Of a DNA stretch of 64,000 bases, positions 49,889-60,104 are shown piece after piece. How positions within the stretch are numbered: position 1 is the stretch's first letter; the number at the start of each line of letters is the position of its first letter. Under the pieces are notes generated by a model. The model saw only the letters and a program-made list of their open reading frames with translations. It did not search any database and was not told where the DNA came from. A program made the translations under genes and the position numbers. Source of the DNA: Symbiodinium natans (taxonomy: Eukaryota; Sar; Dinophyceae; Suessiales; Symbiodiniaceae); assembly GCA_905221605.1 (NCBI GenBank), contig CAJNDS010002492.1, positions 224,024 through 288,023 of the forward strand, given 5' to 3'.

Positions 49889-50950
49889 AGGGGGTTCAGA
49901 GGTCTCTGTCACTCTTGAGGAGAGAATCTCCCATATTGCTTGGACGTCCTGCAGGTTCCCGCGAGGGGGGGGGGAAGGCGGACTCTGTAAACTAGGTTGA
50001 CCCTTAACACCTCTGAATAAGGGTTTCGGTTTAGGGCTAATCACCCCAAGAAAGGACAGAGTAAAGTATCCCAAGGGCCGGTCCAGTTTTTCGGAAATGG
50101 TAGACTGTGTCAGAATTGCGCTGCCAGTGTGGGCACTGCAACCCCTACTCGCAGACCATCCTCAGTGCACTTTTGCGATCCTAACCTTCTCAGCCAGGCT
50201 CAGGCTGGTAGATCCTAAACCAAAAATCACCACAACAGCATGCCCCCTGATCGCCCTGATCAGGTCTAAAACCGCCAGGCTAGGGCTTAAATGTTCCCTA
50301 AACCCCCAAGAACCTTGGAAACTCCCGACTGCGTCTTGTCAAACTTTTGCACTTTTTAAGCCCGGGCGCCTCGTCTGGGAGGACGAAACAGAAATCTTTG
50401 CAAGGCGTGGACAGGACGCGAGGACCCCGCACCTCCAAGCCAGCCTCCAGACGAAGGTTCTTTGCGGATATTCGGAATGTGCCCTACCCTTTTAACTCTG
50501 GACCTTATAGTTGCTGAGTTCATAAGCCCCAAAAGGTGTACACTTCCAGTTCTATCGGGGATGATAGTATCCCAAAAAGTGTAAAGCGTACTCACTCAGC
50601 TACTCAGACACCCTGTAAACCCTTTAAGCACCACAAACCCTACAAACCCCATAAGCCCCAACCGGCATCAAGAGTGGTCTTCTGCGCCCTCGCCCTCGAT
50701 CGCGGCTTCGTGCTGAGGGATCAACCCAGGGTGGACTGAAGTGTCAGTAGAACTTCCGGGTTTAGGGCTTAGAGTGGGGACCTTAGGGACTGCGAGTGGC
50801 ATGGAGGTTGGGAGGTTAAAGGCTCTGGGGATGGGGGCAGGTGTTGCTGCCAGGACGTCGTGGTTCGGCGTATTCTGGGGTTCGGGTTGAAGGTTTTGGT
50901 GGGTTTAGGGTCCAGCTGCTCCAGCTTGTTTGTTGGTTCGTGTTGTGCAG

Positions 50951-51037
50951 GAGGGAGGCTACAAGTCCGAAGGTGGCAGCGGGAAATGCTTGCGATATGA
51001 GTCAGGCCTTGCTGTCGGTGATCTAGATGACCACATG
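50951..51037 (+). CDS. Candidate internal exon (plus strand)
   Basis: A pyrimidine-rich tract ending GTTGTGCAG|G, then EGGYKSEGGSGKCLRYESGL and AVGDLDDHM before a GTGATT donor. A telomere-type TTTAGGG unit lies in the upstream intron. No family recognised. Confidence 0.42.
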
Positions 51038-51170
51038 GTGATTTCCCGAAATTATGGTACCTTTTCGGGTCCTTATTCTCCTCTTATTTAGGGTACCCAA
51101 TAAAGGACCCTAATTTTGAGAACTGACCATCTGCCCATGGCAGGCTTCCGTGCGGGTGCCCCCAGGAGTG

Positions 51171-51881
51171 CTAAAGCCTGCTCGCATGTGGAAGCTTAGC
51201 TCCCGGGCATACTCGACCAGCAACTTGATCTTGGTGCCCATGTAGGTCCTTGGCCCAAGCTCTGCTCAGGGAGCTTCGCTCTTGCTTTGGCAGCCTGGCT
51301 GCGTGCTGCAGCATGGAGGCTTCGTACTTCAGGGTCCAAGCTTTTGGGGGGAGCAGCTGTTTTCACCATAAGCCCTAAATCCGAAACTCTAAACCCTAAA
51401 CCCTAAACCCTAAACCCTAAACCCTAAACCCTAAACCCTAAACCCTAAACCCTAAACCCTAAACCCTAAACCCTACCCGTTGCGACTCGAAGGGTGCTCT
51501 CAGCTTCTTCATGGTACCCTGCATCGCGCACCGCCTTTGTTCCTGCTGGGCACATGCGCTCTTGCCTTCGCTGCTCAGCCCAAACCGCCCCCCCACACCA
51601 ACAACCTTCAGGAGCTGGAACCGTATAAACCCTAAACCCGACCTTAAGCCCGAAACCTTGAGCACCAATTCTACCCACAACTCTACATGGGCTCTAAGCC
51701 TTTTGTAAGCCCCGATGTCATCCAAAGCAACCCTAAACCCTATAAACCCTAAACCCTAAACCCAGTACCGTGTTTAAAGGAGCAGCCTTACGCGACTCCA
51801 GCTGGATGCTATCGTCAGGCCCTGCCTTGGGCAGGGTGACCCAACATTCGCGGACTGGTTCTTCAGCCAATCCCGTGCAAA
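51171..51881 (-). CDS. Four-exon gene with telomere-repeat introns, 3' part
   Basis: Minus-strand exons 51881-51792, 51739-51657, 51605-51477 and 51356-51171 (stop TAG), with consistent phase at all three joins. Donors are GTAAGG, GTTTCG and GTAGGG; acceptors are TATAG|GG, TGAAG|G and AACAG|C. Pieces include VRECWVTLPKAGPDDSIQLE, VALDDIGAYKRLRAHVELWV, CAQQEQRRCAMQGTMKKLR and EASMLQHAARLPKQERSSLS, helical and basic. I recognise no family. The introns are 52, 51 and 120 nt and all carry TTTAGGG units in sense orientation; the 120-nt one is almost nothing else. A rival frame after 51256 (MGTKIKLLVEYARELSFHMR) suggests one more splice or a frameshift near the 3' end. The 5' end is not found. Confidence 0.58.
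51357..51476 (-). repeat. 120-nt intron made of telomere-type repeat
   Basis: Starts GTAGGGTTTAGGG on the minus strand, continues with about thirteen TTTAGGG units, and ends in a short unique tail GGTGAAAACAG before the acceptor. Confidence 0.78.
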
Positions 51882-52366
51882 CTTCAGACCCTGACCCCCT
51901 AGGGTTTAGTGTTTGGGTTTAGGGTGTAGGGTCTAGGTTTAGGGTTTAGGATTTGGGGTTTAGGGCTTAGGGGGGGTCCAGGGCTTGGAGCCCAGGTGTG
52001 TTTCGGCCCTGGGGGCTTTAGGGCTCATGAGGTGGCAAACAGCAGTCTACATGCCATGGTCAGAATGTTGGAGTTTTGCGTAGGGTATGAGTACCTGGAG
52101 AGCTCTTCCCGCTAAGAACTCCGTTCACAAGAACCCAAACATTCGTTCATGAATTCAGCCGGACGTCACACAAATTCATAGTTTGGAGGGCGGGAAGCGA
52201 GACATAAGAGATTGCAAATCAGCGACATCCCAGGCTGGAAAAACATAGTAGAAGCTAGCGATTGCAGAACCAGGGGGGTGAGCCAACGGCCAGTGTCCAT
52301 GGTTGAAGTACCATGCTTGCTACGGGGAAGCCTCTTCCTTTCTTCCCCGCTGGCACACAGGTGAAC

Positions 52367-52529
52367 TATATATCTATACTCCCCTTAGAACCTTAATAAG
52401 AACAGTATTTTTAATATCCTCTTGGGTTTTATATAAACAAAAATAAACAATAATAACAGTATTTTGAATACTTTCTTGGGTTTTATATAAACGAACATAA
52501 AACAATAATTCCCAAGGGGGGATATAGAT
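52367..52529. repeat. AT-rich tandem pair with inverted ends
   Basis: Two ~57-bp direct copies of an AACAGTATTTT…GGGTTTTATATAAAC unit between inverted ends (TATATCTATACTCCCCTT and AAGGGGGGATATAGATAG). Possibly a small MITE in which the element at 52531 landed. Confidence 0.5.
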
Positions 52530-52669
52530 AGAGGGCGGTGCGCTGTGGGGCCTGTGTAGTGTTCAGTGCTTTTGCAGGGCACAAGTGTTTATAAAGCAGG
52601 TGTGCATGCACATGACACTCTTTATCCCGGATACTCTATATTTACAAGCACGCGCGCATACACAGGATA

Positions 52670-53271
52670 ATAATTTAAAGCCTTTAACTTCCTTTAACAC
52701 CTTTAAGATTTAATTGGAGAGGCCCTCAATTAAATTTTAAAGGGGAGGGGCCCCCTTTAAAATCTTTAAAATCTCCATTTAAATTTAAAAGGTTTTAACG
52801 GTTTTAAAGCCTTTAAATTCCTTTAAAACCTGTAAAATTTATTTGGGGAGGCCCCCAATTTAATTTTAAAGGGGACGGGCCCCCTTTAAAATCTTTAAAA
52901 TCTTTAAAATTTAATTGGACCTCGATTTAAATTTTAAAGGTTTTAAAGGAATTTAAAGGCTTTCAAAACCTTTAAAACCTTGAAAATTTAAATGGAGGTC
53001 CAAATAATTTTTAAAGGTATTAAAGATTTTAAAGGGGGCCCACCCTCTTTAAAATTTAATTGAGGGCCTCCCCAAGTAAATTTTATAAAGGAATTTAAAG
53101 GCTTTAAAACCTTTAAAACCATTTAAATTTAAATGGAGGTCCAATTAAATTCAAGGATTTTAAAGATTTTGAAGGGGGGGCCCGCCCCTTTAAAATTTAA
53201 TTGAGGGCCTCCGCAAGTAAATTTTAAAGGTTTTAAAGGAATTTAAAGGCTTTAAAACCTTTACAACCATG
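52670..53271. repeat. AT-rich palindromic repeat (TTTAAA-rich)
   Basis: Repeated blocks built from AATTTAAAGGCTTTAAAACC, GGAGGTCCAATTAAATT and GGGGGCCC in both orientations. The same repeat resumes at 55451-55625 after the inner element. Confidence 0.9.
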
Positions 53272-53439
53272 TAAATTTAGAGACCGGGACGCTGTGGGAG
53301 TGCACTTTTTTCTATTTGTTTAAAGATATTTCAAAAACACTCTCACAGCGCAGCCGTATTTTATATAAACACAATCACGAGTCATGCACAACATGCAAGT
53401 GCGCCAACACAAAGCAGCGATACAGTGTATGTCCTGTCC

Positions 53440-54180
53440 CCGTTTTCAAAATAAATTGGCCAACTTCATTGGAATCCTAGAAACAACAATAGGAATCCTC
53501 TATTTATATCCGTAGGAACCCTATTTTAAATAATCGGAGCCGTAAAGTCAATAGGAAGCCTCTTGACATGAATTGGAGACCCCTCACAAAAAGATGAGAA
53601 TCCTCGTAGAATTAATCGGAATCCTATTAAACTGAAGAGGAACCCTACTACAATTAATACGAACCAATCGGACTCCTATAAAAAATCAGGCGAACCCTTA
53701 GAAATACTAAAATGAACATGAGCCTAAACCAATAGGAACCCCTTTAAAGTGAATGAGATCCCTATTAATATGAATACGAATCCCATTAACATGAACAAGA
53801 ATCTGATGAAAATTGATAGGAATCTTATTACATGAGTAGGAGCCTTATTAAAATAATTAAGATCCTCTATTGAATTATCGGAACCGGATAACAGTTAATA
53901 GGACGGAAGCCTATTAAAATGAATAGGAACCGTTGACAAATCAAAAAGAACCCGGGTTACAATTCACAGGAATCCTATTAGAACGAGAAGGAATCTTACC
54001 AAAATGAATGGGAACCAATAGGCCTGCAAAACAATAGAATCCTTGTACAAGAACTAATAGGAACCCTGCTAAACTATGAGCCTAATCCTTAAAATTAATT
54101 AAAACCCTTTGCGAATCCCAGTAACATGAATAAGAACCCTGTTTAAATTGATAGGAACCTTATTACATTAGTAGGAGCCT
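53440..54180 (+). repeat. Degenerate ~25-bp tandem repeat
   Basis: Many diverged copies of a unit like GGAATCCTATTAAAATGAATA, inside the inner TIR element. No gene. Confidence 0.75.
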
Positions 54181-54428
54181 TAGGGCGTGATGTCTTAAAA
54201 TATGTTGCGAAGGTACAGTGTTTAATATAGATATTAGGTTTTGCTTATTGGGGATGATTGCTTGACTCATCCTAGCTAAGGTATAGTTTTTAGGATAGAT
54301 GTCATGCCTTGCGTATTGGGGCGCGATTGATTATATGGAGGTTTTGGTACTCTCTCGAGATTTTGCAGGATTCGAGTTTGTTTTTTGGTACCTCCTCGAG
54401 AAATGGTGGCTGGGAGAGCGCCTCAGAT

Positions 54429-54690
54429 CACGAAATTCATGGAAAACATTGGTTCTACCAATGTTGTTGAAAGATGGAGCCGAAAAACATTGGTAAAACC
54501 GACGTTTTCCAAAAATCCAGGATTTTCAAACCATGTAGCCGCGAGCACGAAATTCATGGATAACATTGGTTTTACCATTTTTTGAAGGATGGAGCCGAAA
54601 AAACGTCGGTACAGCCAATGTTTTCCAAAAAATCCATGCTTTTCAAACCATGTGGCTGGGAGCACGAAATTCATGGATAATATATCAATG
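54429..54690 (+). repeat. ~118-bp tandem repeat, about 2.3 copies
   Basis: Units begin CACGAAATTCATGG at 54429, 54547 and 54664, inside the inner TIR element. Confidence 0.85.
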
Positions 54691-54940
54691 TTCGTTACAA
54701 AAGGGCACTCAGAAATATAAAACACACATAAAACACAAATACCAAAAACAACTGTACAAAAAAAGCGTACAAAAATGAAATAACACCTAAAAGCCTAAAG
54801 AAAAACCAAAAAACAACCTTCAGAAGACACCGAAAAACCGTAAAAAAGAAAATGGTACAGCAAAATCTCCAATAATACACAAAAATCCTCGAAAAAACAA
54901 AAAACCAAAAAAACAAAAACACCAAAAAAACAAAAACACC

Positions 54941-55281
54941 AATCCTGAGAGACTCTTCCCAGGGGTCCGGCTCCCCAACAGAGTCCCTCAGGATTGGTTT
55001 TTTTGGTTTTTTTGGTTTTTTTGGTTCTCTTGGACAAGAATCCCCAAAAAACCAAAAAACCAAAAAAACCAAAAAAACCAAAAAAACCAATCCTGAGAGA
55101 CTCTTCCCAGGGGTCCGGCTCCCCAACAGAGTCCCTCAGGATTGGTTTTTTTGGCTTTTTTGGTTTTTTTGGTTCTCTTGGACTAGAATCCCCAAAAAAC
55201 CAAAAACCCAAAAAACCAAAAAACCAATCCTGAGAGACTCTTCCCAGGGGTCCGGCTCCCCAACAGAGTCCCTCAGGATTG
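54941..55281. repeat. Three hairpin units, ~140-bp period
   Basis: AATCCTGAGAGACTC… starts at 54941, 55089 and 55226. Each unit contains a hairpin (AATCCTGAG … CTCAGGATT) and complementary A- and T-rich arms. The ORFs here (minus, KKPKKPK and FFGFFGF runs) are translations of this repeat. Confidence 0.9.
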
Positions 55282-55658
55282 TTTTTGTTTTTTTTTTTTT
55301 GTTTTCTTGTTTCTTTTTCATTATTTTTGTTTGTAGGGATTTTGTGTAGTTTATTTCTTGTTGCACGTTTTTCGTATGTTTTTAGGGTTTTTTGAAGTTT
55401 TGCGTGTTTTTTTTTGTGGAAAAAGTGCACTCCCACAGCGTCCCATTTTCTAAATTTAAATGGAGGTCCAATTAAATTTTAAAGATTTTGAAGATTTTAA
55501 TGATTTTAAAGATTTTAAAGGGGGCCCGCGCCCTGTAAAATTTAATTGGACTTCCATTTAAATTTTAAAGGTTTTAAAGGAATTTAAAGGCTTTAAAACC
55601 TTGAAACCTTTAAAATTTCAATGGAGTTCGGTCTTGCTTGTCACCTCAACACCCAAGA

Positions 55659-55770
55659 CCCCCCCCCCCTCTCCCCCCCCCCCTCTCCCCCCCCCCCTCT
55701 CCCCCCCCCCTCTCCCCCCCCTCCCCCCCCCCCCCCCTCCCCCCCCCCCCCCCTCCCCCCCCCCCCCACC
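55659..55770 (+). repeat. C-rich (C)nT tract
   Basis: About 110 bp of C with spaced CT; its proline ORFs are not genes. Confidence 0.97.
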
Positions 55771-55783
55771 CCCTAAAAATGAA

Positions 55784-56122
55784 CCATGTAACGTGTGACA
55801 GTCAACCACGCCCATCTACCTTAGTATAGTTCAACTACTTAACTTCGCCCATCCAACCTCAAACAACGGAATCTTCAACGAAGAGCCCCCCCCCTCCCCC
55901 CCCACCCCCAAAGAATCAATGCTTATAAGCAAGCCAACTGCTTATAAGCAAACCCTTCCTTTACACAAAAAACTCTATAAAAATGAACCATAAGAAATCA
56001 AGTTAACCTTACCTAACCAGTAACGTATGACAGTCAACCACGCCCATCTAACCTTAGTATAGTTCAACTACTTAACTTCGCCCATCCAACCTCAAACAAC
56101 GGAATCTTCAACGAAGAGCGTT
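55784..56122 (+). repeat. 100-bp direct duplication, 240-bp spacing
   Basis: GACAGTCAACCACGCCCATC… through …CAACGAAGAGC occurs at about 55797-55885 and 56030-56119 with two or three differences. Confidence 0.92.
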
Positions 56123-56914
56123 TCAAAAACGCAGGCCCCACAGCGCACCCTTCTGTATAGATACTACCTCGATATGCCGGTCCGGTCAAGCCGGTAGCCT
56201 TGGCCACTCAGGCTCCCCAGGTGCCTGGAACACTTGGGGGCATCGGCGGGTTCCCCAAAGGCTCTCCGGATGTTTTTTTTTGGCGGCTTTTCGGGCTTCT
56301 GGGGTTCCTGCCTTCCCTAAACCCTAACCCTAAACCCTAAACCCTAAACCCACTTGTGGTTTTGGGGGGTAGCCTTTGCGACTTTCCGTGGACATCGCGG
56401 AACCCACTGGCAGTGTCGGGCCATGCCCTTGCAGCTGGTTCAAGGGTCGTCAATGCACACCCAACCCGGGCTTCACTTCGAGGGTTCTAGGATTTTAGGG
56501 TTTAGGGTTCATGTGAAACATGATTTACAACGGACTGCAGAGTCTAAATCTGCATCCAGTACTAACTTAAAACGAGACCCTATCCGGAACGCCGTAAGTC
56601 TGAAGCTTTACCAAAACTTGTACAACCTCGACACCACTCTCAGAACTCCCGGCCACAGCAAAAATATTCTTGCAGCTGTGGAGGTCGGCAACAGAACCTG
56701 CACCGCAAAAGCCTACTAACCCTGCCCTGAAACCCCAAACTTGCCAAAACCCTGAAGAATTGGAGGTGAGTGGCCGGGGCACGTGCATGACATGACCCTT
56801 AATTACCATGGTCGGCCCAAGTTTGCGTCCCGAAGAGGACTCAGGCTGAACTTCGGCAGTGACTTGACAGCCATGCTGGATGCCATGTGAGCCACGCGAG
56901 CGCTGCGTGGTCAG

Positions 56915-57011
56915 CCCTCATTGACTGAGGGGGAGCTGGGCAGCGACTGGAAGCTTGGGCGGCTGTTGATCCTCGGCTGGGCAGGGGCTCACCTCCTAGA
57001 GTTCCTGGCAG
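56915..57011 (+). CDS. Candidate internal exon (plus strand)
   Basis: A GGTCAG acceptor, then PSLTEGELGSDWKLGRLLIL and GWAGAHLLEFLA before a GTAGCT donor (phase 1). The intron that follows holds the telomere-type array 57033-57072. No family recognised. Confidence 0.42.
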
Positions 57012-57032
57012 GTAGCTTGCCAAACACAAAGG

Positions 57033-57072
57033 ACCCTAAACCCTAAACCCTAAACCCTAAACCCTAAACCCT
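57033..57072 (+). repeat. Telomere-type (CCCTAAA)n array
   Basis: Almost six units. Confidence 0.95.
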
Positions 57073-57293
57073 CCCCATACACTCTAGAGTCGAAAGGAGT
57101 TTAGTCGCTGACTCTCGCACGAGGCTGGCAAGGTTCGTGGGTCACGTTGGTCAGTCAGACTACTCTACTCGAAGGGAGTTTGGGGCTTAGGGATGTTTAG
57201 AGTTTGTAAGGATTTGCGCCAGGGCTTAGGGGCTTGAAAGCCGGTTTTTTGCTGCAGAGGGCAAGGCATGGAGAACTTGGGGTTCGATAGCTC

Positions 57294-57388
57294 CCTAAAC
57301 CCTAAACCCTAAACCCTAAACCCTAAACCCTAAACCCTAAACCCTAAACCCTAAACCCTAAACCCTAAACCCTAAACCCTAAACCCAA
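57294..57388 (+). repeat. Telomere-type (CCCTAAA)n array
   Basis: About thirteen perfect units, followed by a poly-G tract (57397-57410). Confidence 0.97.
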
Positions 57389-57519
57389 GCAGTGGGAGGG
57401 GGGGGGGGGGTGCATGGGAGTGAGATTGAGAGAAACACCCACACAACAAGCAACCTTGGTCTCGTCACTCGGAGGCTTCAGGGTGCACGGATCTTCAGTC
57501 AGAGAGGCGCAACGTTAAG

Positions 57520-57610
57520 CAACCCTAAACCCTAAACCCCAAACCCTAAACCCACAACCCTAAACCCTGAACCCTAAACCCTCTCTCTCTGCTCCTAAAC
57601 CCTAAACCCT
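57520..57610 (+). repeat. Interrupted CCCTAAA units
   Basis: Canonical and CCCCAAA/CCCTGAA units mixed with a short CT run. Confidence 0.85.
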
Positions 57611-58130
57611 CACAACCTGAAAACCTGGCCGAAACAATACAGCCCGCAAGCCAATCTCGCCAAGGGGCGAGACCCGTCGAGCCAGCTTCGGCCCCTCGGG
57701 GGAGCATCTAGTATAGTATATCTTCCCGCAGCAGACTCAGCGTCACACTGCAGGGAACATAGCACGTGCTACCGAAACAACATACATGCGCATATGGGGC
57801 TCAGGGTGCAGTAGCTGACCTCTTGCTGCTTCCCCATTGTCGATGCTGTTCTTGGGTAATCAGTCTTTTGGGCGAGAAAGCAAACAAATGCGACAAGTAG
57901 CCCACGGCGGCATTCTGACTCGCTTTAGGGTAGGCGTTCTAATGGCCAGAAAGAAAGGCTTGCCTTAAAACCCTGAAGTCTGAACCTAAAACCTCTACCT
58001 TAGTTTGCTTGTTTCTTGGGGCTGGCGGGGGAGAGATAATACTAAACCGGGCCCACAACCCTTTTTTAGGATCCCTGTAGGCCCTACTTCCTTACAAAGT
58101 TGCTAAGGGCTGCAGATGTCCGAAGATAAC

Positions 58131-58198
58131 CAAGGCAGGTGCCAAGTCATCTGTCGTCGACATGACGTGGACATCATTCGCCACTTTCTGCATGATGC
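58131..58198 (-). CDS. Candidate internal exon, 68 nt
   Basis: A GCGCAG|G acceptor and a GTTATC donor enclose IMQKVANDVHVMSTTDDLAP. No family recognised. Confidence 0.38.
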
Positions 58199-58686
58199 CT
58201 GCGCTTTTTTATGGCCCGAAACTTATAGACCCTAAACAGTGTGCCGTTGGGAATGACTGAACACGTCTTTTTGAGAAACCTGAGCCCTAAACCCTAAACC
58301 CTAAACCCGAAACCTTCTAAACCCTAAACCTTATACCCTAAACCCTCAACCAAGCTTCGGGCACGCCGGCCCCTACGTATATGGGAAAATCAGGAAATAA
58401 CCCTGCAAACCTTAAAGGGTTTAGGGTTTAGGATTTAGGGTTCCGGGTTTAGGGTACGGCAATTACAGTACCCACTGTGAGGCCACATCGACGGCACCTT
58501 TTGTCCCAAGTCGCGGACGAAGCTGAAAAGGCTGGGCAAACCGGCTCTGGGTAGCCCAGTGACCGTATTATTTGGGATGTTCCCCCTTTTTCTGACGGTC
58601 CTGTTTGAAATTATTGGCACCCCCCCCCCCCCCCCCCCCCCCACATGAGAATCCCCATTAGGCACTGCTCTAAGTGGGAACATCTC

Positions 58687-58832
58687 AACATATTATAATA
58701 AGGGCACCCTTTGTGGTGTTGGTTACTTTTATGAGGGAACCCATAAGCAACCAAAAACCGGGTAAACCCTAAACCCTAAACCCTAAACCCTAAACTCTAA
58801 ACCCTAAAGGGCACCACTGGGCTACCACGAAG
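58687..58832 (+). repeat. Dispersed repeat copy with telomere-type insert
   Basis: Aligns with 63229-63322 along its length (CATATTATAATAAGGGCACC, GGTTACTTT, GGGCTACCA blocks) except for a 42-bp block of six CCCTAAA-type units at 58767-58808. Confidence 0.88.
58767..58808 (+). repeat. Telomere-type block inserted in a dispersed repeat
   Basis: Exactly 42 bp (6 x 7), one unit mutated to CTCTAAA, placed between GGGTAAA and GGGCACC; the other copy reads GGGTAAAGGGTACC. Confidence 0.9.
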
Positions 58833-58854
58833 GCTTCAGGCGCAAGGCTCACCG

Positions 58855-60104
58855 TCAATCGCCATCGCTCATGGCACCAGCCTCCTTGAGCATTTGAACA
58901 ATGTCCTCGTGGCCCTCAAAAACTGCGATGTTCAACCTAAGATGGCCCCAAAAAAAGCCCTCTGAAACATATTCCCGGACATGATCCTCTTCAGCCCAAT
59001 AGGGGAAAATGCAACATGTTCCAAGGGGCTACCTAGCAACGGTGTGGTTCCATCCTTCGTTCTGTCTTTGTTGACGTCAGCGCCAGCGCGGATCAGCAAG
59101 CGGACAACCTCCACATGACCCTTCCAAGCAGCCATGAACAACGGTGTTGCTCCATCATTTGTTCTGGCTTTGTTGATGTCAGCACCAGCCGCGGATGACA
59201 GCGAGCGAACAACTTCCACATGACCCTTCTGAGCTGCCATGAGCAATGGTGTCACTCCATCATGTGTTCGGGCTTTGTTGATGTCTGCACCCCCCTGAAT
59301 CAGCAAACGAACAACTTCCACGTGGCACAACTCAGCTGCGACGTGCAGTGGCGTCGCTCCGTCGTCTCTTCTGGCTTTGTTGATGTCACAGCCGGCCTCT
59401 AGCAGCAAGCGGGCAACTTCCACATGGCCCTCATAGGCTGCGAAGAACAAAGAAGTTGATCCATCATCTGTTGTGGCTCTGTTGACGTCAGCGCCACCCT
59501 GGGTCAGCAAACGAACAACTTCCACATGGCCTTGATGCACCGCAGCAAACAACGGCGTTTCTCCAAAGTCAAGTGTGGCTGCATCCACACCAGCCCTTGC
59601 TTCAAGCAACAAGGCAACAGTGTCCGTATGACCTCGCGCAGCTGCCCAATGCAATGGCGTACAGCCAGCAGGTGTTGTGTCTCGAGCATCTCTCGCTGCA
59701 CCTGCTTCAAGTATGAGCCGCGCTGGCTCCACCGAACCGTTGGCAGCCGCGTGATGCAGGGGAGTTCTGCCATCTGCATCTGCCACATTCGGGCTTCGCA
59801 GGCACTGAAGCATCTCTTCCACAGCCCCTGAGTCATTGCCCTTGGATGCCACTATCAACTTTTGGTCTTCCTCAATGTCTGGTGGCCTTAGTTCCAAAAC
59901 GGTCAGCTGGACGTCCACAGGCTCGCTGGCAAAAATCTGGTCATCCTTTATTTCGTGAGCCTCTTCAGAGAAAAACCTCTGCCGGAATCTGGGTATGCCA
60001 ATCTGAGCTGCAACAGACTGCTTCATTTCCTTTGCGGTTTTCCCTTCATAGTCATCCACCACAAGAAGGACCTCACCTGTTAGGGCAGAGTACACGGAAC
60101 ACAT
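58855..60104 (-). CDS. Ubiquitin-like plus ankyrin-repeat protein, one GC-AG intron
   Basis: Exon 1 60104-59038, intron 59037-58937 (101 nt, GC...AG|G), exon 2 58936-58855 (TGA); 382 aa. Without splicing the frame ends at 58932 in unrelated residues. Splicing restores the eighth ankyrin repeat (…TPLLNIAVFEGHEDIVQML) and the end KEAGAMSDGD. Residues 1-75 look ubiquitin-like (GKTAKEMKQSVAAQIG, then PRFRQRFF), a pairing common in dinoflagellate ankyrin proteins. Repeats 1-8 (about residues 108-375) carry TPLH..AA..GH.EVV..LL.AGADIN consensus. Ankyrin repeats mediate protein binding; partners are unknown. The start ATG is the first after an in-frame stop. A dispersed repeat lies ~25 bp past the stop codon. 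Confidence 0.86.

Larger units (their letters stand above)
53280..55450. mobile_element. Inner TIR element (2.2 kb), nested and non-autonomous
   Basis: Perfect 25-bp inverted repeats begin GGGACGCTGTGGGAGTGCAC (53286-53310 and 55420-55444). Six less conserved bases lie outside them, and TAAATTTA stands on both sides (53272-53279 and 55451-55458). It interrupts the AT-rich repeat of the outer element. Its termini share CGCTGTGGG with the outer termini, so the two may be related. No coding frame. Confidence 0.65.
52531..56155. mobile_element. Outer TIR element (3.6 kb), non-autonomous
   Basis: Ends match over 20 of 24 bases (core GGTGCGCTGTGGGGCCTG inverted at the far end) and are flanked by TATAGATA on both sides (52523-52530 and 56156-56163), an 8-bp duplication as made by hAT-type transposases. 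The interior has AT-rich repeat, a second nested element, a C/T tract and a duplicated 100-bp segment, but no transposase frame. Because the flank is itself AT-rich, the duplication could be partly fortuitous. Confidence 0.6.

Noticed and set aside
54795-55436. 213-codon Lys/Phe-rich ORF
   Set aside because: Translation of the A/T-rich hairpin repeat in the inner TIR element.
55601-55829. Proline-rich ORFs
   Set aside because: Translation of a C-rich tract.
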